Assembly: GCF_037414475.1 (NCBI RefSeq) | Contig: NZ_CP147913.1 | Location: forward strand, 2,480,001 to 2,544,000 | Length of the DNA stretch: 64,000 nt | Direction: 5' to 3' | From: Myxococcus stipitatus | GTDB lineage: Bacteria; Myxococcota; Myxococcia; Myxococcales; Myxococcaceae | In this document: in pieces, positions 10,817 to 20,848 of the stretch | How the letters are laid out: every line of letters begins with the position of its first letter | How positions within the stretch are numbered: the first letter of the stretch is position 1 | Notes under the pieces: model-generated | Seen by the model: only the letters and a program-made list of their open reading frames with translations | The model's database searches: none | What the model was told of the DNA's origin: nothing | Position numbers and translations under genes: made by a program

Positions 10817-11491
10817 ATGGGACTGCCCCTCTGCATCCACGTCCCTCCGCTGCCCGAGGCGCCCACCCTCACCTTGCCCGGGGGAACCACGCTTCAGCAC
10901 CACCAGCTCCTACTGGCCGTCCAGCCGGCGCTCGCGCCCCTCACGCCCCTCTTCGACATCATCGGCGCGGTACTGGCCGTCTTCGATGTCGTGAAGGCCA
11001 TACCGGACGCACTGGGGCCGCCGCCGGACCCGACCGCCATCGCCGCAGCCCTCCCGAAGCTGGCCGAGAAGGTGTCCAAGCTGCTCCGCCTCGTCCCGCA
11101 GCTCTCGGTGCCGTACACGGTGGTGGGCGTCATCGACATCATCCTGGGAGAGCTGGGCCGTGCGCGTGCCCAGCTCGTCCACCTGCAACTGCGCCTGTCG
11201 AGCGTGGCGCGGGCCCGGCAGCGTGCCACCCAGCTTGGGGACGCAGGCCTCATCGCGGTGGCCGGCTGCGCGGAGGCCAACGTCGCCCAGGAGGCCGCCA
11301 ACGTCGGGAAGGCCCTGGCAGCCCTCTCTCAGCTCATGGCCCTCCTCAACATCCTCCTGGGGCTGGTGGGCGGCCCCCAGGTGCCGGACTTCTCCAGCCT
11401 TGAGGGCAGCGCGCTGGAAGAAGCCATTGCCCCCCTCGACGCCATCGTCCGCACGCTGCAGCAGGTGCGCGCGGCAATCCCCGTTCCATGA
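10817..11491 (+). CDS. Unknown helical baseplate-region protein
   Basis: 224 residues from ATG 10817. It lies 8 nt after the spike gene and 7 nt before the gp25-like gene, all in one direction, so it belongs to the baseplate operon. The sequence is dominated by hydrophobic and amphipathic helices ([48 protein letters not shown]), enough for membrane contact or for a helical bundle. No catalytic motif. No family recognised; spike-proximal or target-membrane contact is only a guess from position. Confidence 0.75.
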   Translation: MGLPLCIHVPPLPEAPTLTLPGGTTLQHHQLLLAVQPALAPLTPLFDIIGAVLAVFDVVKAIPDALGPPPDPTAIAAALPKLAEKVSKLLRLVPQLSVPYTVVGVIDIILGELGRARAQLVHLQLRLSSVARARQRATQLGDAGLIAVAGCAEANVAQEAANVGKALAALSQLMALLNILLGLVGGPQVPDFSSLEGSALEEAIAPLDAIVRTLQQVRAAIPVP

Positions 11492-11498
11492 GGACACC

Positions 11499-11879
11499 AT
11501 GAGTCGAGCGCCCCAGAATCTCCTCGTCCCATTCCGCAGGGACAAGAAGCGGGACTTCGCCTCCGGCACCGGGGCTGAGCTGCTCGCCTCGAAGGTGCGG
11601 CAGGTACTGCTGACAGAAGGCGCCACACCCTTCTCCACTGGTGAGCTGCCTTGGCGCACCAGCTTCGGCGCGGGCCTCTCGCGCCTTCGCCACCAGCGCA
11701 ACGACGCCGTGCTGGCGGAGCTGGCGAGGGTGTACATCCGTGACGCGCTTTTGCGCTGGCTCCCTGGTGTCCAGTTGGTACACCTTGAAGCCAAGCAGGA
11801 TGGAGAAGTACTGATACTCCACCTGCACGTGCGAGAACATCAAGCCGAGATAGTCGTGGCCATACCGGCACGCATGTGA
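11499..11879 (+). CDS. Baseplate wedge protein, gp25/W-like
   Basis: 126 residues. It has the gp25 layout: an N-terminal extended segment, a helix ending in LASKVRQVLLTEG, the signature ELPWRTSFGAGLSRLRHQ (the EPR-like sheath-starter motif region), and a final pair of strands (EVLILHLHVREHQAEIVVAI). The protein connects baseplate to the first sheath ring. In related clusters gpJ follows directly. Here the next 4 kb is antisense cargo before J resumes at 15891. Confidence 0.85.
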   Translation: MSRAPQNLLVPFRRDKKRDFASGTGAELLASKVRQVLLTEGATPFSTGELPWRTSFGAGLSRLRHQRNDAVLAELARVYIRDALLRWLPGVQLVHLEAKQDGEVLILHLHVREHQAEIVVAIPARM

Positions 11880-12036
11880 AGGGACCAGAGAACTATCCCA
11901 TCAGACACGCCCATGGAGACGCATTCGCACAAGGAGTGCGAAGCGGCCATGGGGCACTTCATCTTGAATCATCTCCAGGGGGGAATTGCAACAACATGGA
12001 GGGCTAGCCACCGAACTCACCACCACATCCACAGCA

Positions 12037-12924
12037 TTAGACGTTGAGCCATTCCTTGGCCCGCCTTGCCGCATCCTCGTGAGGACGCTTATCGGATTGT
12101 GGGTCACTCAGTCCAGCCATCTGCAAATAAACATGAACAACCAGCTGCCGTTCAATCCCATCCACCACATCGACATCATCAAGATTCTTAAGAGCATCAA
12201 CCAGACTACGCCTACGAGCGAGCTGCCCCATTGCGAAGTTGACCGAAAGAGAATACCCGGTCGTCGAGCCGAAGGCCTTTGTTCTCGGAACAACGATGTA
12301 CTCGGAGACTGTCAGCGGCTTCGTCAAGTCGTCGAGAAAGTCCGGTAGAGTTGTTCGAAGAAACTCGTCAAGCTTCGTGTAGTTCGTCTCGCTGTCCAGC
12401 GAGCCGCTGGCAGGGATGACACCGAGCAAGTCCTGTATGAGCCCCGGAGGAATTCCGATGCCCTGAACCTCGTAAAAGACCTCCGCCCCCGAGACACGGG
12501 CCTGCGCGGCAAGGCCTGCGTAGCTCAGGTTGCTCTCGCTCTTAAGGTTCTGTGCCCTCAACGCAAGTCGAGCACCTGTCCCATGACGGACCCCATACAA
12601 CACCGCCCCATTGTCGGCTTCCTGTTCTGCATAGAAGTCAGTCGTGGCAACCGCGTCATAGAAGATGGCCTTCGCGCCAAAACTGCCGCTCGTCGAGAAG
12701 ATGCTTCCCAACGATAGCTTCGCCGCAACGTCGACAGATGTCGCGAAGAAAGAAACCTGAAACTGGGTGATCTGAGCGACCACATTATTAACGTCGGCCA
12801 GCGCCGAGTTGCCGCTCAAAAACTCATATGGGACGCTCTTCGCCGCTTGCGGCTTGAACCAAACGAGGGGCACACCATCCTTCGAGTAACTCAGCTCGGG
12901 AGCATAAGGAACTTTTTCGTTCAT
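12037..12924 (-). CDS. Unknown protein, paralogue of the upstream gene
   Basis: 295 residues from ATG 12924, which has an AGGTAGGG ribosome site; the frame extends slightly upstream. No known domain. It shares with the preceding gene (12930-13763) a SLGSIF...GAKAIFYDAV-type segment, here around residues 65-80, and an almost identical C-terminal end (AARRAKEWLNV here, AAKRARDWLKVG there), so the two are diverged tandem duplicates. Rich in Ser/Ala and beta-prone, no signal peptide. It is the last gene of a three-gene antisense operon inserted in the tail cluster; a partner or immunity role for the glutaminase-like lipoprotein is conceivable but not shown. Confidence 0.7.
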   Translation of the reverse strand: MNEKVPYAPELSYSKDGVPLVWFKPQAAKSVPYEFLSGNSALADVNNVVAQITQFQVSFFATSVDVAAKLSLGSIFSTSGSFGAKAIFYDAVATTDFYAEQEADNGAVLYGVRHGTGARLALRAQNLKSESNLSYAGLAAQARVSGAEVFYEVQGIGIPPGLIQDLLGVIPASGSLDSETNYTKLDEFLRTTLPDFLDDLTKPLTVSEYIVVPRTKAFGSTTGYSLSVNFAMGQLARRRSLVDALKNLDDVDVVDGIERQLVVHVYLQMAGLSDPQSDKRPHEDAARRAKEWLNV

Positions 12925-12929
12925 GGCAT

Positions 12930-13763
12930 TCACCCTACCTTGAGCCAATCTCGTGCACGCTTCGCTGCATGTTCCGGAACATCAATGGTGAATGCGTTGC
13001 CCAGAATGTCTTGATAGGCACGCCGGGCAATCATCAGATTAGCCCATGAAGGAGCCTGCGCGAGCGCCGTTTCATATTTGACGCGACTGGAGATCTTCGA
13101 CATAGCCCAACGCACACTGCGCCCTTCCGAGATAATGTTTGCGTCGAAAGGGTTTTCAACCCAGACGCTGATGGGCAGCAAGGGGTGGGTAGAGAGGCGA
13201 TCAGTCAGTGGGGCTTTGAGGGCGACAAGCGCCGCGCTCAGTCGAGCAAAACCAGTGTAATCCAGTTTGCCAAAGAGAGGAACGCCCCGGAGGGCTGCGG
13301 CAAAGATTCTGCGATCCACCCCTACTGCGGAGACGGAGTACTGGACCTCTGCGGCACCTGTCTCGACCGATGCGGCCAAAGAGGCAAGATCCATCCGAGC
13401 TGACGCTGCGATGGTTCGCACCCGCATGGCGACGCGAACAGTGACACCCCAGAATGTTCCGAGAATCTTAGTGGTCCCGGGAGCGCCCGTCCGAAATTTT
13501 GGGAAGCCAGCCCGAAAGTCCATCACGACAGCCTTATAGAACCCTTCCGCTTTCATCTGGAACAGCCCCCCCATGCCTATACTTGCAGCAGCCTGGAGTG
13601 TCGACTCATAATAGCTCGACAAGACCTCAATCCCCATGGCAGGGTCGAAGACTGGCGCCAACTGAGGGTAAGGCACTGATGCCTCGGCCCCGAAGATGGG
13701 GACCAGCACCCGAATGTTCCCGTTTTCATCGAGCCCCGGGTCGATAGGCATCCAAACTGGCAT
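12930..13763 (-). CDS. Unknown protein, paralogue of the downstream gene
   Basis: 277 residues, ATG 13763. No recognised domain, no signal peptide or membrane segment. Features visible: a Pro-rich start (VWMPIDPGLDENGNIRVLVP), a SIGMGGLFQMKAEGFYKAVV region around residue 82 that parallels its neighbour, and a charged helical end. Five bases separate its stop from the next start, so the two are co-translated. The codon and base use (more A/T) differs from the flanking tail genes, consistent with acquisition. Confidence 0.7.
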   Translation of the reverse strand: MPVWMPIDPGLDENGNIRVLVPIFGAEASVPYPQLAPVFDPAMGIEVLSSYYESTLQAAASIGMGGLFQMKAEGFYKAVVMDFRAGFPKFRTGAPGTTKILGTFWGVTVRVAMRVRTIAASARMDLASLAASVETGAAEVQYSVSAVGVDRRIFAAALRGVPLFGKLDYTGFARLSAALVALKAPLTDRLSTHPLLPISVWVENPFDANIISEGRSVRWAMSKISSRVKYETALAQAPSWANLMIARRAYQDILGNAFTIDVPEHAAKRARDWLKVG

Positions 13764-13862
13764 TAGAGTCTCCGAAAGAAGAAGGGGGGCCTATACGTTT
13801 CCGGCAACAGACCCACCCGAGAAAAAAGCCGCACATCAACAGCTGACGGCATCTCCCGAGTA

Positions 13863-14906
13863 TCACATTCGCCCAGGAGAGCCGTCCACCTCCAAAGACT
13901 TGACTGAAAGATAGTTGGGCTCCCATGGCCACAACTTCATCAATCCTCGACGCGCATAGGGAACCCGGTCATACGTTGCACACAGAGGAATCTGGGTGCC
14001 TTCAAAGGCCTTCATGCCATCGAGAACATCCTCGCGATACCTGAAAACGAAGACAACACCACGCCTCCTCAACCGAAGAACAGCGCTCCCACGATCAAGC
14101 CCAACAAAGTAATAGCCACATTTTCGCCTATCGACATTGTGCACATTATCCTCGGCGAATTCCCTCAACGTTTTCAATGCTGAGTCTACTGCCGAAGAGA
14201 AATTGGAATCTGGCGGGTCTGACATGTAGTGGACGTTTGCTCCACGCAAGTGAATCTTCACGTCGACGTTCTTCTCGCCATTGCGGCTTCGGCCAATCCA
14301 GTCATCTAGCGAGAGCGCACGCCGCATCTCGAAAGCCGGATCCACAATGACAATCTGAGGCGGTTCAAGCCCGGCGTCATTTCGGACGAGGACGAAGGGC
14401 GCGACGTGCCATCCCCATTGAATCTTCTGGTTGGCAACATGAAGACCGCCTGTGATGAAAATTTTCCCAATAGCCCAACTTGGATGTTCTTTCAGGAGCA
14501 GTGCCATGGCGACTTGCGCGCGAGACTGGCAATTGTTCTGTAGCTGGTGAAACGCCATAGGCATGCCGTTGATAACGGGCGCCTCAGCGACCGCTCGAAC
14601 AGCGGCATCCACTTCATCTCTCGACGGAAGAAGGGCAATTTCAGACATGCTCTGAGTGAGCCCTAATGATGTTGCCGTGAGGGCGTTCTCGAACGAGAGC
14701 CGTGGGAGTTGAGACACCTGCTCCACAACCAGTGCGCGAAGACGCGCATCACTCCAAGGACGATTCTCGACAAACGTGACGGCGCGGGGCTCCTCCTTTG
14801 AGGGAAGGAGCACAGTGGGGGGTGGTATGGGTCTTGGTCCTCCACACGCAGTGGCGAGCAGGAGACAGGCGAGTCCAATCCAAGGAGCGATGACGCTGCG
14901 CAACAT
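13863..14906 (-). CDS. Lipoprotein with protein-glutaminase-like domain
   Basis: 347 residues. Residues 1-21 form a signal peptide ending in a lipobox-like LATAC, so export and lipidation at Cys21 are likely. The central domain has Cys126 in LQNNCQSRAQVAMALL, His167 in WGWHVAPFVLV and Asp189 in IVIVDPAF. The order, the WHVAP/VDP contexts and the spacing (41 and 22 residues) match the Cys-His-Asp triad of protein-glutaminases, which deamidate protein glutamines. The C-terminal 150 residues are unassigned. It is first in the antisense operon with the two paralogous unknowns. Effector, toxin or surface-protein processing are all possible; activity is inferred. Confidence 0.7.
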   Translation of the reverse strand: MLRSVIAPWIGLACLLLATACGGPRPIPPPTVLLPSKEEPRAVTFVENRPWSDARLRALVVEQVSQLPRLSFENALTATSLGLTQSMSEIALLPSRDEVDAAVRAVAEAPVINGMPMAFHQLQNNCQSRAQVAMALLLKEHPSWAIGKIFITGGLHVANQKIQWGWHVAPFVLVRNDAGLEPPQIVIVDPAFEMRRALSLDDWIGRSRNGEKNVDVKIHLRGANVHYMSDPPDSNFSSAVDSALKTLREFAEDNVHNVDRRKCGYYFVGLDRGSAVLRLRRRGVVFVFRYREDVLDGMKAFEGTQIPLCATYDRVPYARRGLMKLWPWEPNYLSVKSLEVDGSPGRM

Positions 14907-15232
14907 TCAAGATACCCCCCACCACATTCGAGTCGGAACACGCCCTACCTTTAAGGGCATCAGCTCCATCTGAATGCTAATGTACGCTCAATACCAACGA
15001 TCCAGGCATCGAGCGCGCCCGTAACGACATCCAATATACCACATTGGCTCTCGACGGAGCAATTCGCGGTACCCTGCAGCCAAAGCACAAGCCATCAGGG
15101 AGGGGGTCTCCAGCCACCCCTGCCTCTATCCCAAACCACAACAGCACATCAACCAAGACACAGGCAATGATGATGTCATGACTGAAATTACCCCGAAGGA
15201 TACTCGGAGTCGCCCCGTCAAGCTAGACACAG
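14907..15232 (+). other. Intergenic stretch between lipoprotein gene and IS remnant
   Basis: 326 bases without a supportable gene. It must hold the promoter of the antisense lipoprotein operon (A/T-richer than the surroundings, near 14940-15060), but no hexamer pair stands out. The right end approaches the IS5-like remnant. Confidence 0.5.
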
Positions 15233-15672
15233 TTAGTGAGGTAAAATCGTGAGCCAGAACTCGCGCGGGAACGTACCTTCATGGCCATGTGCGGGTACAC
15301 GGCCAACATAGTCGGCCTCAACCCGCAGTACTGGCATGCGCGGCAGTGGTGTAGCCCCTTTTCCGCCCGAGGCATCCTGGTGTGCCCAGACAACCGATGA
15401 TTCAGTCAGCGAGCCGACTTCATCGACCTTGAGCCGAAGCTCCTTGAAAATGACCTCCCAGCGCCCAGTTCGCGCCCAACTGTAGAATCGATTGTAGACA
15501 GTCTTCCAAATGCCGAACCGCTCTGGCAGGTCCCGCCACTGCACCCTGATCTTCACGCGCCACACCACCGCATTGATGAAGTCGAGGTCTTCTCTCCTTG
15601 ATGCAGGGCTGCTCCTGAAGCCCAAGACTGGCTTGATGCGGTGCCACTGGGCATCTCGCAGCTCATGTCGGC
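15233..15672 (-). pseudogene. IS5-family transposase remnant
   Basis: Read on the minus strand from about 15672 the frame gives ELRDAQWHRIKPVLGFR and then DLDFINAVVWRVKIRVQWRDLP, FGIWKTVYNRFYSW and SSVVWAHQDASGGKG, the N-terminal half of an IS5-type (DUF4096/OrfA) transposase. The remainder is scrambled and ends near an apparent IS end (CCCGTCAAGCTAGACAC) at about 15217. No DDE half is present, so it is dead debris next to the cargo operon. Confidence 0.75.
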
Positions 15673-15850
15673 GTATGGCCCGTAGTCAGCAAGCGGGGCA
15701 TCGACCAGCAACTCCGCCTGCCACGAGGTTCGCTAAACTGAATTTTCGGACTGCCGCCCTGAACTCCTGTTGGGAGCCCAGGGGCAGCCCCTGGGGTGCT
15801 GGCACCGCCAAGACGAGCGTAGACGGGCCCCAGGCTCAAGCGCAGTCCCC

Positions 15851-15890
15851 ATGTCCCCGAAAGAAGTGAGCCCGAAGCCTTTGTCTCCCG
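15851..15890 (+). promoter_or_regulatory. Junction element B (copy 2 of 4)
   Basis: ATGTCCCCGA followed by CCCGAAGCCTTTGTCTCCC. The GGAGG equivalent lies 42 nt from the element start, at 15893, as in the other copies (38-42 nt). It is positioned where the tail operon resumes after the antisense cargo, directly before the J gene. Confidence 0.55.
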
Positions 15891-17420
15891 ATGGAGGCCT
15901 TCGCTGACGTGCCGCTTCTTCCAGTGCCTACCGACTACACCCACCGCGACTTCGACGCCCTGCGCGCGCGCCTCATCGCGCTCGTGAAGAGTGTCTTCCC
16001 TGACTGGAACGACTTCGACGTCGCCAGCTTCGGTAATGTCCTGCTGGAGATGTACGCCTTCGTCGGCGACGTCCTCGGCACGTACCAGGACAACCTCGCC
16101 CGCGAGTCCCGCCTCGTTTCAGCCACCCAGCGCCGCAACGTCCTCGCCCTAGCGCGCATGCTGGGCTACCGGCTTCACGGCGCGCAGGCGGCCACGGCCG
16201 AGGTGGAGCTGCGCCTGGCCCAGCCTCCCGCCGCGCCCGTCACCTTCCCCGCGGGCACCATCGTCCGAACCCAGGAGGTGACGGAGGCCGTCCGCTTCCA
16301 GTTGCTGGCCCCCACCACCATCCAGGCCGGCGCCCACCCGCCGCGCGTCGTCGCCGTGGTAGAGCACTCGAAGACGCACACCCAGCTCTTCGATGCTCGC
16401 GGCCTCGCCGAGTTCGAAGCGCACCTAGACTTCGCGCCCTACCTCGACGGCTCCGCCCGAGTGTCCACCGCCCAGGGCGCCTTCAGCGAGGTGGACACCT
16501 TCCTCAACTCGCGCGCCTCCGACGCCCATTTCCTCGTCAGCGTCGACCAAGGAGACAAGGCCACCGTCCGCTTCGGCACCGGCACCAACGGCCTGCCACC
16601 CGCTGGCACCGTGGCGGTGACGTATAAGACGGGCGGGGGTGCAGCGGGCAACGTGGACGCAGGTCGCCTCGTTGTCGTGGAGGGCAGCTACCGGGACGCC
16701 CACGGCCATGCGGTGCAGGCGTCCGTCCACAACCCCGCCCCGGCATCCGGCGGCGCGGACCGGCAGTCCATCGCCTCCGCGAAGTTGCTCGCCCCCGAGA
16801 GTCTCCGGGCCCTGACGCGCACCGTCTCCCGTGAGGACTTCGAAATCAATGCCCGGCGCCTGCCCAGCGTGGCGCGCGCCCTCATGCTGACATCCAACGA
16901 GGACACCAGCATCGGGGAGAACGCCGGCATCCTCTACGTGGTGCCCCAGGGCGGCGGAGTCCCCACGCCTGCGCTCAAGGCCCAGGTGTTGCGGCAGGTA
17001 ACGGAAGTCTACCCCTGCACCCTCACCTTCGACGTGCGTGTCCAGGAGCCGGTGTACCGGCGCGTCGACATCGCCGCGCGCCTCTTCCTGCGCCAGGGCG
17101 CTTCGGCCCGGGACGTCGCCTCGCGCATCCGCCAGGCGCTCACCGCTCACTTCCGCATCAGCGAGCTGGACGGCACACCCAACCCGCGCATCGACTTCGG
17201 ATTCAACCTCAAGGACGCCCAGGGCTTCCCCACGGGAGAGGTGGCCTGGTCGGACGTGTTCAACATCATCCGCGACGTGCCCGGAGTGAGGAAGCTGGGC
17301 GACGCGCGAATGGACCTGACACTCAACGGCCTGCCCGCGGATGTGAAGCTAACGGTGCGGGAGCTGCCGGTGCTGGGCAGCGTCACGCTCCAGGACGGGG
17401 ACACCGGGAGGCTCTTCTGA
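15891..17420 (+). CDS. Baseplate protein J-like
   Basis: 509 residues from ATG 15891; a GTG at 15909 sits behind the only Shine-Dalgarno-like GGAGG and may be the real start. It has the J-family opening ([40 protein letters not shown], then [19 protein letters not shown]), a central [20 protein letters not shown] motif and the C-terminal [19 protein letters not shown] region. J forms the wedge ring that locks and releases the sheath. It is directly followed (1 nt) by the next tail gene. Confidence 0.92.
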   Translation: MEAFADVPLLPVPTDYTHRDFDALRARLIALVKSVFPDWNDFDVASFGNVLLEMYAFVGDVLGTYQDNLARESRLVSATQRRNVLALARMLGYRLHGAQAATAEVELRLAQPPAAPVTFPAGTIVRTQEVTEAVRFQLLAPTTIQAGAHPPRVVAVVEHSKTHTQLFDARGLAEFEAHLDFAPYLDGSARVSTAQGAFSEVDTFLNSRASDAHFLVSVDQGDKATVRFGTGTNGLPPAGTVAVTYKTGGGAAGNVDAGRLVVVEGSYRDAHGHAVQASVHNPAPASGGADRQSIASAKLLAPESLRALTRTVSREDFEINARRLPSVARALMLTSNEDTSIGENAGILYVVPQGGGVPTPALKAQVLRQVTEVYPCTLTFDVRVQEPVYRRVDIAARLFLRQGASARDVASRIRQALTAHFRISELDGTPNPRIDFGFNLKDAQGFPTGEVAWSDVFNIIRDVPGVRKLGDARMDLTLNGLPADVKLTVRELPVLGSVTLQDGDTGRLF

Positions 17421-17421
17421 C

Positions 17422-17952
17422 ATGGCCCTCCTCAACCCCAGCTTCGAGGACGCGGGCACGTGGCCCGGCGAGGCAGCGCACTGGACGCTGACGGTGGTGA
17501 CGCGCCTCGAAGCTCTGGCGGGCTTCGGTGTGCCGGAAGAGGCGTGCGAGGACTTCGAGCGCTGGTACGTGTGGCGCCCCTCCCTCTCCGACGTCTCCGT
17601 CGCCCTCGCCTTCTTCTCCGGCCAGCGCGAGGGCTTCGAGGCCTTCTCCAGGGGCTGGGACAACGACGGCTTCCTCTACGAGCTGCCGCCCGCGCAGCTC
17701 GTCCTGCACCGCTTCAAGGGGGACGTCGTCGAGACGTGGGGACAGGAGCCCCTCCTAGCGGACTGGGTGGACGCGGCTTCCATAGAGTGCCTCTTCGGCG
17801 ACTCACCGCAGGAGGACTTCGGGCAGCGCTGGCACACCCACGAGTCCTACGCCTGGCGCTGGGAGGAAGTGACGGCGCGCGCGGCGCGCTTCAGCTCCTC
17901 GCAGCCCACCGAGGACTTCGACACCGGGTGGCCCACGGCCACCACGCAGTGA
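17422..17952 (+). CDS. Unknown baseplate-periphery protein, acidic/aromatic
   Basis: 176 residues, no recognised family. It is unusually rich in Trp, Phe, Glu and Asp, with recurring EDFxxxW units ([41 protein letters not shown]), that is, about five degenerate repeats of roughly 30 residues ending in an aromatic. Such repeats suggest a multimeric or ligand-binding structural role. It sits between J and a laminin-G-like protein in an uninterrupted operon. Confidence 0.75.
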   Translation: MALLNPSFEDAGTWPGEAAHWTLTVVTRLEALAGFGVPEEACEDFERWYVWRPSLSDVSVALAFFSGQREGFEAFSRGWDNDGFLYELPPAQLVLHRFKGDVVETWGQEPLLADWVDAASIECLFGDSPQEDFGQRWHTHESYAWRWEEVTARAARFSSSQPTEDFDTGWPTATTQ

Positions 17953-17959
17953 GGACACC

Positions 17960-18655
17960 ATGGCACTCGCAGACTGGACGTACCTCAATGGAGGACTGGA
18001 CATCGCCACCGTGGACAGAGGCGTGACGGCGGGCATTGCCCGGCCCCCAGGGGGCGGCAACTTCCTCTTCGCCTTCAATTCGCTGTCGGCCGCGCAGGGC
18101 GCCGTCGCCCTCTTCGCCAACCTGCCGGACTTCGCCCCCATGGCCAAGGGAGGCAGCATCCGCGGCTGCCTCCAGCGCGGGCCCGGCGGAGGCCCCACCG
18201 GCTTCTCCCCCTTCCTCTTCCTCTGCGGCCAGGGCACCTCCGTCAACGACTCCGCCTACCTCCTGGGCCTCTCCGACGACGAGCCTCACCGGGTGGTGCT
18301 GCGCAAGGGCGCGGTGGCCACGGGGCTGCCTGACGCGGATGGGCCAGGTGTCCTCCTGAAGTCCTCGGCCAGCTTCACCCAAGGAACCTGGCTGCACCTG
18401 CGGCTGGACGTCGTCGTCAACGCCAACGGTGACGTCGTCCTCAAGGCCTTCCACAATGACTTGGCCGCGCACCCGCTCGGCACGCCTCCCGACTGGCAGC
18501 CCGTGCCGGGCATGGCCGACTTCATCGACGACAACCTCGGCATCAACTCCGGCAGCCAGCCCCTCACCTCGGGCCGTGGCGGCTTCGGCTTCGCGGTGAA
18601 GGACGTCACCCGCCGGGCTTACTTCGACTCGCTCGAGCTGTCCCGGCAGGTGTGA
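17960..18655 (+). CDS. Unknown structural protein, possible jelly-roll fold
   Basis: 231 residues. The pattern of strands (GGNFLFAFNSLSAAQGAVALF, WLHLRLDVVVNANGDVVLKAF, GGFGFAVKDVTRRAYFDSLEL) looks like a concanavalin/LamG-type beta-sandwich, where the ending YFDSLEL strand is common. No catalytic residue stands out. In a tail this could be a decoration or receptor-binding domain. The fold is inferred by eye; 7 nt separate it from the upstream gene and 5 nt from the next. Confidence 0.7.
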   Translation: MALADWTYLNGGLDIATVDRGVTAGIARPPGGGNFLFAFNSLSAAQGAVALFANLPDFAPMAKGGSIRGCLQRGPGGGPTGFSPFLFLCGQGTSVNDSAYLLGLSDDEPHRVVLRKGAVATGLPDADGPGVLLKSSASFTQGTWLHLRLDVVVNANGDVVLKAFHNDLAAHPLGTPPDWQPVPGMADFIDDNLGINSGSQPLTSGRGGFGFAVKDVTRRAYFDSLELSRQV

Positions 18656-18660
18656 CGCCC

Positions 18661-19056
18661 ATGGCCCTCACCGCATTCACCAGCCGCCTGGGCCTGGGCC
18701 AGGGACGCATCCGGCCCCGGCGGGGCACGCCTGCCTCGGGCGAGTACCTCTTCGTCCTTGGCGACGAGGAGGCCGGGCGCCGATTCGAGTTGGCCCCTGG
18801 CGACTTCGCCGAGGTGACGCAAGCCGTGGACGTCACCAGCGTGGACCTGGTCCGAGCTGCCGTGCGCCTCCGTGTGCATTCAGCCGTCCCGGCGGGCCTG
18901 GCCTGGGAAGCGTCCCTCGTCGTGGGCGGGATGAAGTACGCCCGCTGCCTCGGGCACCCCGGCCGCGAGCGCCCCGTCGCGGAGCTCGCCGCCAACGTCT
19001 CGAAGCTCTCCGGTGTCCACACGGTGGGAGTGCGCCTGGAGCTCGTCTCCCCATGA
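18661..19056 (+). CDS. Small unknown tail-operon protein
   Basis: 131 residues from ATG 18661. Beta-rich, with LVRAAVRLRVHSAVPAGL followed by WEASLVVGGMKYARC. No family recognised. It lies 5 nt after the preceding gene and 9 nt before the gpI-like gene, so it is part of the baseplate/fibre operon, probably a small structural component. Confidence 0.7.
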   Translation: MALTAFTSRLGLGQGRIRPRRGTPASGEYLFVLGDEEAGRRFELAPGDFAEVTQAVDVTSVDLVRAAVRLRVHSAVPAGLAWEASLVVGGMKYARCLGHPGRERPVAELAANVSKLSGVHTVGVRLELVSP

Positions 19057-19065
19057 GGAAGCCCC

Positions 19066-20409
19066 ATGGCCACAGTTGAGCTGCCCTCTCTCTACGTCGA
19101 CACCATCTCCCTCTCCGCGGAGACGCGCCGCCCCCTCCTCCTCAACCGTGCTCCAGGCCCAGGGGAGGAGAACGTCCCCGTCGACTCCGTGCTGGAACTG
19201 GAGCTGGTGGACGTCGGCGCGGACGGCATTGCCCGGGCGGCCACGCGCGTCTGGGTGGACGGCGTCCTCGCCTTCGCGGGCGGGGGCGGGAGCAGCGTCG
19301 AAGTGGCGTCCGCCTTCGAGGGGCCCCTGACGGAGGTGACGCAAACGGCGGACGCCCTGCTGCTGGTGCTGCACCCGGCGGTGCCGTTGGCCAGCCAGGC
19401 CACAATCTCTGTGCGCGTCGCCTCGGCCACAGCCGGCGGCGAGCACCTCCTCGATGAGACGTACACCTTCACCGTGGAGGACAGGACGGCCCCGCGCCTC
19501 GTGGGCGCACAGGCCCTGGCAGCGAAGTCGGTGCGCCTCGCCTTCGATGAAGACGTACTGGTGCCGCCCACTGCGCACTTCACCTTTGCACCTCGCGGCG
19601 CGCCCGCAGTCCCGGTTGCCGCCCTCGAGGCCGCGGCGGACGGCGCCCTCGTCCACCTCGTCCTCGACACGGAGCTGACGCCGGACGTGGTGTACGAGGT
19701 CCTCGTGGACGGAGTGACGGATGCGCACGGCAACCCTGTGCTCGCCCCCTACCACCGCGGCACCTTCACAGGCTTCCGGCCAGCCCGGCCGCCCTCCCGA
19801 AGCTTCCGGCTCTGGGACATGCTGCCGGGCCACAACCGCCGCGACGACGTGACGGGCGACCTGCACCGCTTCATCGCCTGCCTCCAGGAAGTGACGGACC
19901 TGCTCCTCGCGGACTTGGACGCGATCCCCGACGTCTTTGATTTGGAGCGCGCGCCCGCGCCCTTCCTGGATGCCATCCTCCAGGACTTGGGCAACCCCTT
20001 CGCCTTCGAGCTGGACGTCCTCGGCCGACGCCGCCTGGCCGCCATCCTCGTGGACATGTACCAACAGAAGGGCACCGCGCTGGGCCTGCGCAACGCCATC
20101 CGCTTCTTCCTCGGCATCGAGGTGCGGGCTGTCTCCCCCTTCGCGTCGGACACCCTCGCGCTGGGCGAGTCTGAGCTGGGTGTGGACTGGGTGCTGGGCC
20201 CCACGGAGCGCTTCGCCCGCTACGCCTTCAACATCGAGGTGGAGCGCCTGCTGACGCCCGCGGAGCGCCTGCGCCTGCGCGCCCTCGTCGAGTACCTCAA
20301 GCCCGCGCACACCCACTTCATCGACTTGGTGGAGCCCCTGCCGCCCGTTCTCCCCGAGCACTGGGAGTTGGGGCTCAGCGAATTGGGCGAGACGACGACG
20401 CTGCACTGA
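19066..20409 (+). CDS. Tail protein I-like with N-terminal Ig-like domains
   Basis: 447 residues. The first 250 are two beta-sandwich, SbsA/Ig-like modules ([20 protein letters not shown] opens the second). From about residue 255 the P2 gpI-type domain follows: [62 protein letters not shown] and the ending [18 protein letters not shown]. gpI attaches fibres to the baseplate. The N-terminal Ig addition is unusual for the family and may project outward. It is the last gene before the fibre-module swap region. Confidence 0.85.
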   Translation: MATVELPSLYVDTISLSAETRRPLLLNRAPGPGEENVPVDSVLELELVDVGADGIARAATRVWVDGVLAFAGGGGSSVEVASAFEGPLTEVTQTADALLLVLHPAVPLASQATISVRVASATAGGEHLLDETYTFTVEDRTAPRLVGAQALAAKSVRLAFDEDVLVPPTAHFTFAPRGAPAVPVAALEAAADGALVHLVLDTELTPDVVYEVLVDGVTDAHGNPVLAPYHRGTFTGFRPARPPSRSFRLWDMLPGHNRRDDVTGDLHRFIACLQEVTDLLLADLDAIPDVFDLERAPAPFLDAILQDLGNPFAFELDVLGRRRLAAILVDMYQQKGTALGLRNAIRFFLGIEVRAVSPFASDTLALGESELGVDWVLGPTERFARYAFNIEVERLLTPAERLRLRALVEYLKPAHTHFIDLVEPLPPVLPEHWELGLSELGETTTLH

Positions 20410-20421
20410 CGTCCGCCCGGC

Positions 20422-20465
20422 ATGCCCACAAACCACCGAGGCCTGTCCCTGCCTCCACTGGGGGG
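20422..20465 (+). promoter_or_regulatory. Junction element C (copy 3 of 4)
   Basis: ATGCCCACA, then CCGAGGCCTGTCCCTGCC, a G-rich ribosome site at 20460 and ATG at 20471, the same architecture as copies at 4371 and 22461 (start codon 49-52 nt from the element). It now precedes only a truncated reading frame. Confidence 0.5.
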
Positions 20466-20470
20466 CAAAC

Positions 20471-20527
20471 ATGAGTACGCGAATGGACATTCGACGCAAA
20501 GCTCTGCGCCCCCAAGCCGGCCAATGA
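20471..20527 (+). pseudogene. Truncated 5' end of a tail-fibre gene
   Basis: An 18-codon frame beginning MSTRMDIRRKAL. The start resembles that of the intact fibre ([13 protein letters not shown] at 22513): same first residues, same ribosome site and upstream element, then divergence and a stop. The simplest reading is the leftover start of an earlier fibre copy at this position. Confidence 0.5.
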
Positions 20528-20848
20528 ATGTCCTCTGCCGAGCAACCACTGCCCGTGCGATTCAGCTTTTCAAGACCACGAGCTACCACTGTCATCAATG
20601 AATCGGTTGGAGCTGATGAAGCGGGTTCTCGTAGCGACGCACAATGAGTTCGCACAGGTCGTCTGATGCAGGGCAGCAGCTTGTGCGGACTGCGGCCGTC
20701 CATGCGGAGCAGTGCAGCAGCGGTGAACTCAACCAGCCTCTGGTGTCAGCTCACGTCGAGCCCTGAACGCGGAGTAGCAGATCGCTACACCTACGTCCCA
20801 GCCGTGTACAGAATCCAGAGCAGACTGTGCCACAAGGAGGGGATGGGG
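20528..20848 (+). other. Gene-free stretch before the beta-helix gene
   Basis: 321 bases with no supportable coding sequence. It presumably carries the promoter of the secreted beta-helix gene. A short frame starting at 20598 (MNRLELMKRV) has no ribosome site and ends after 23 codons. Nothing else recognisable. Confidence 0.4.
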
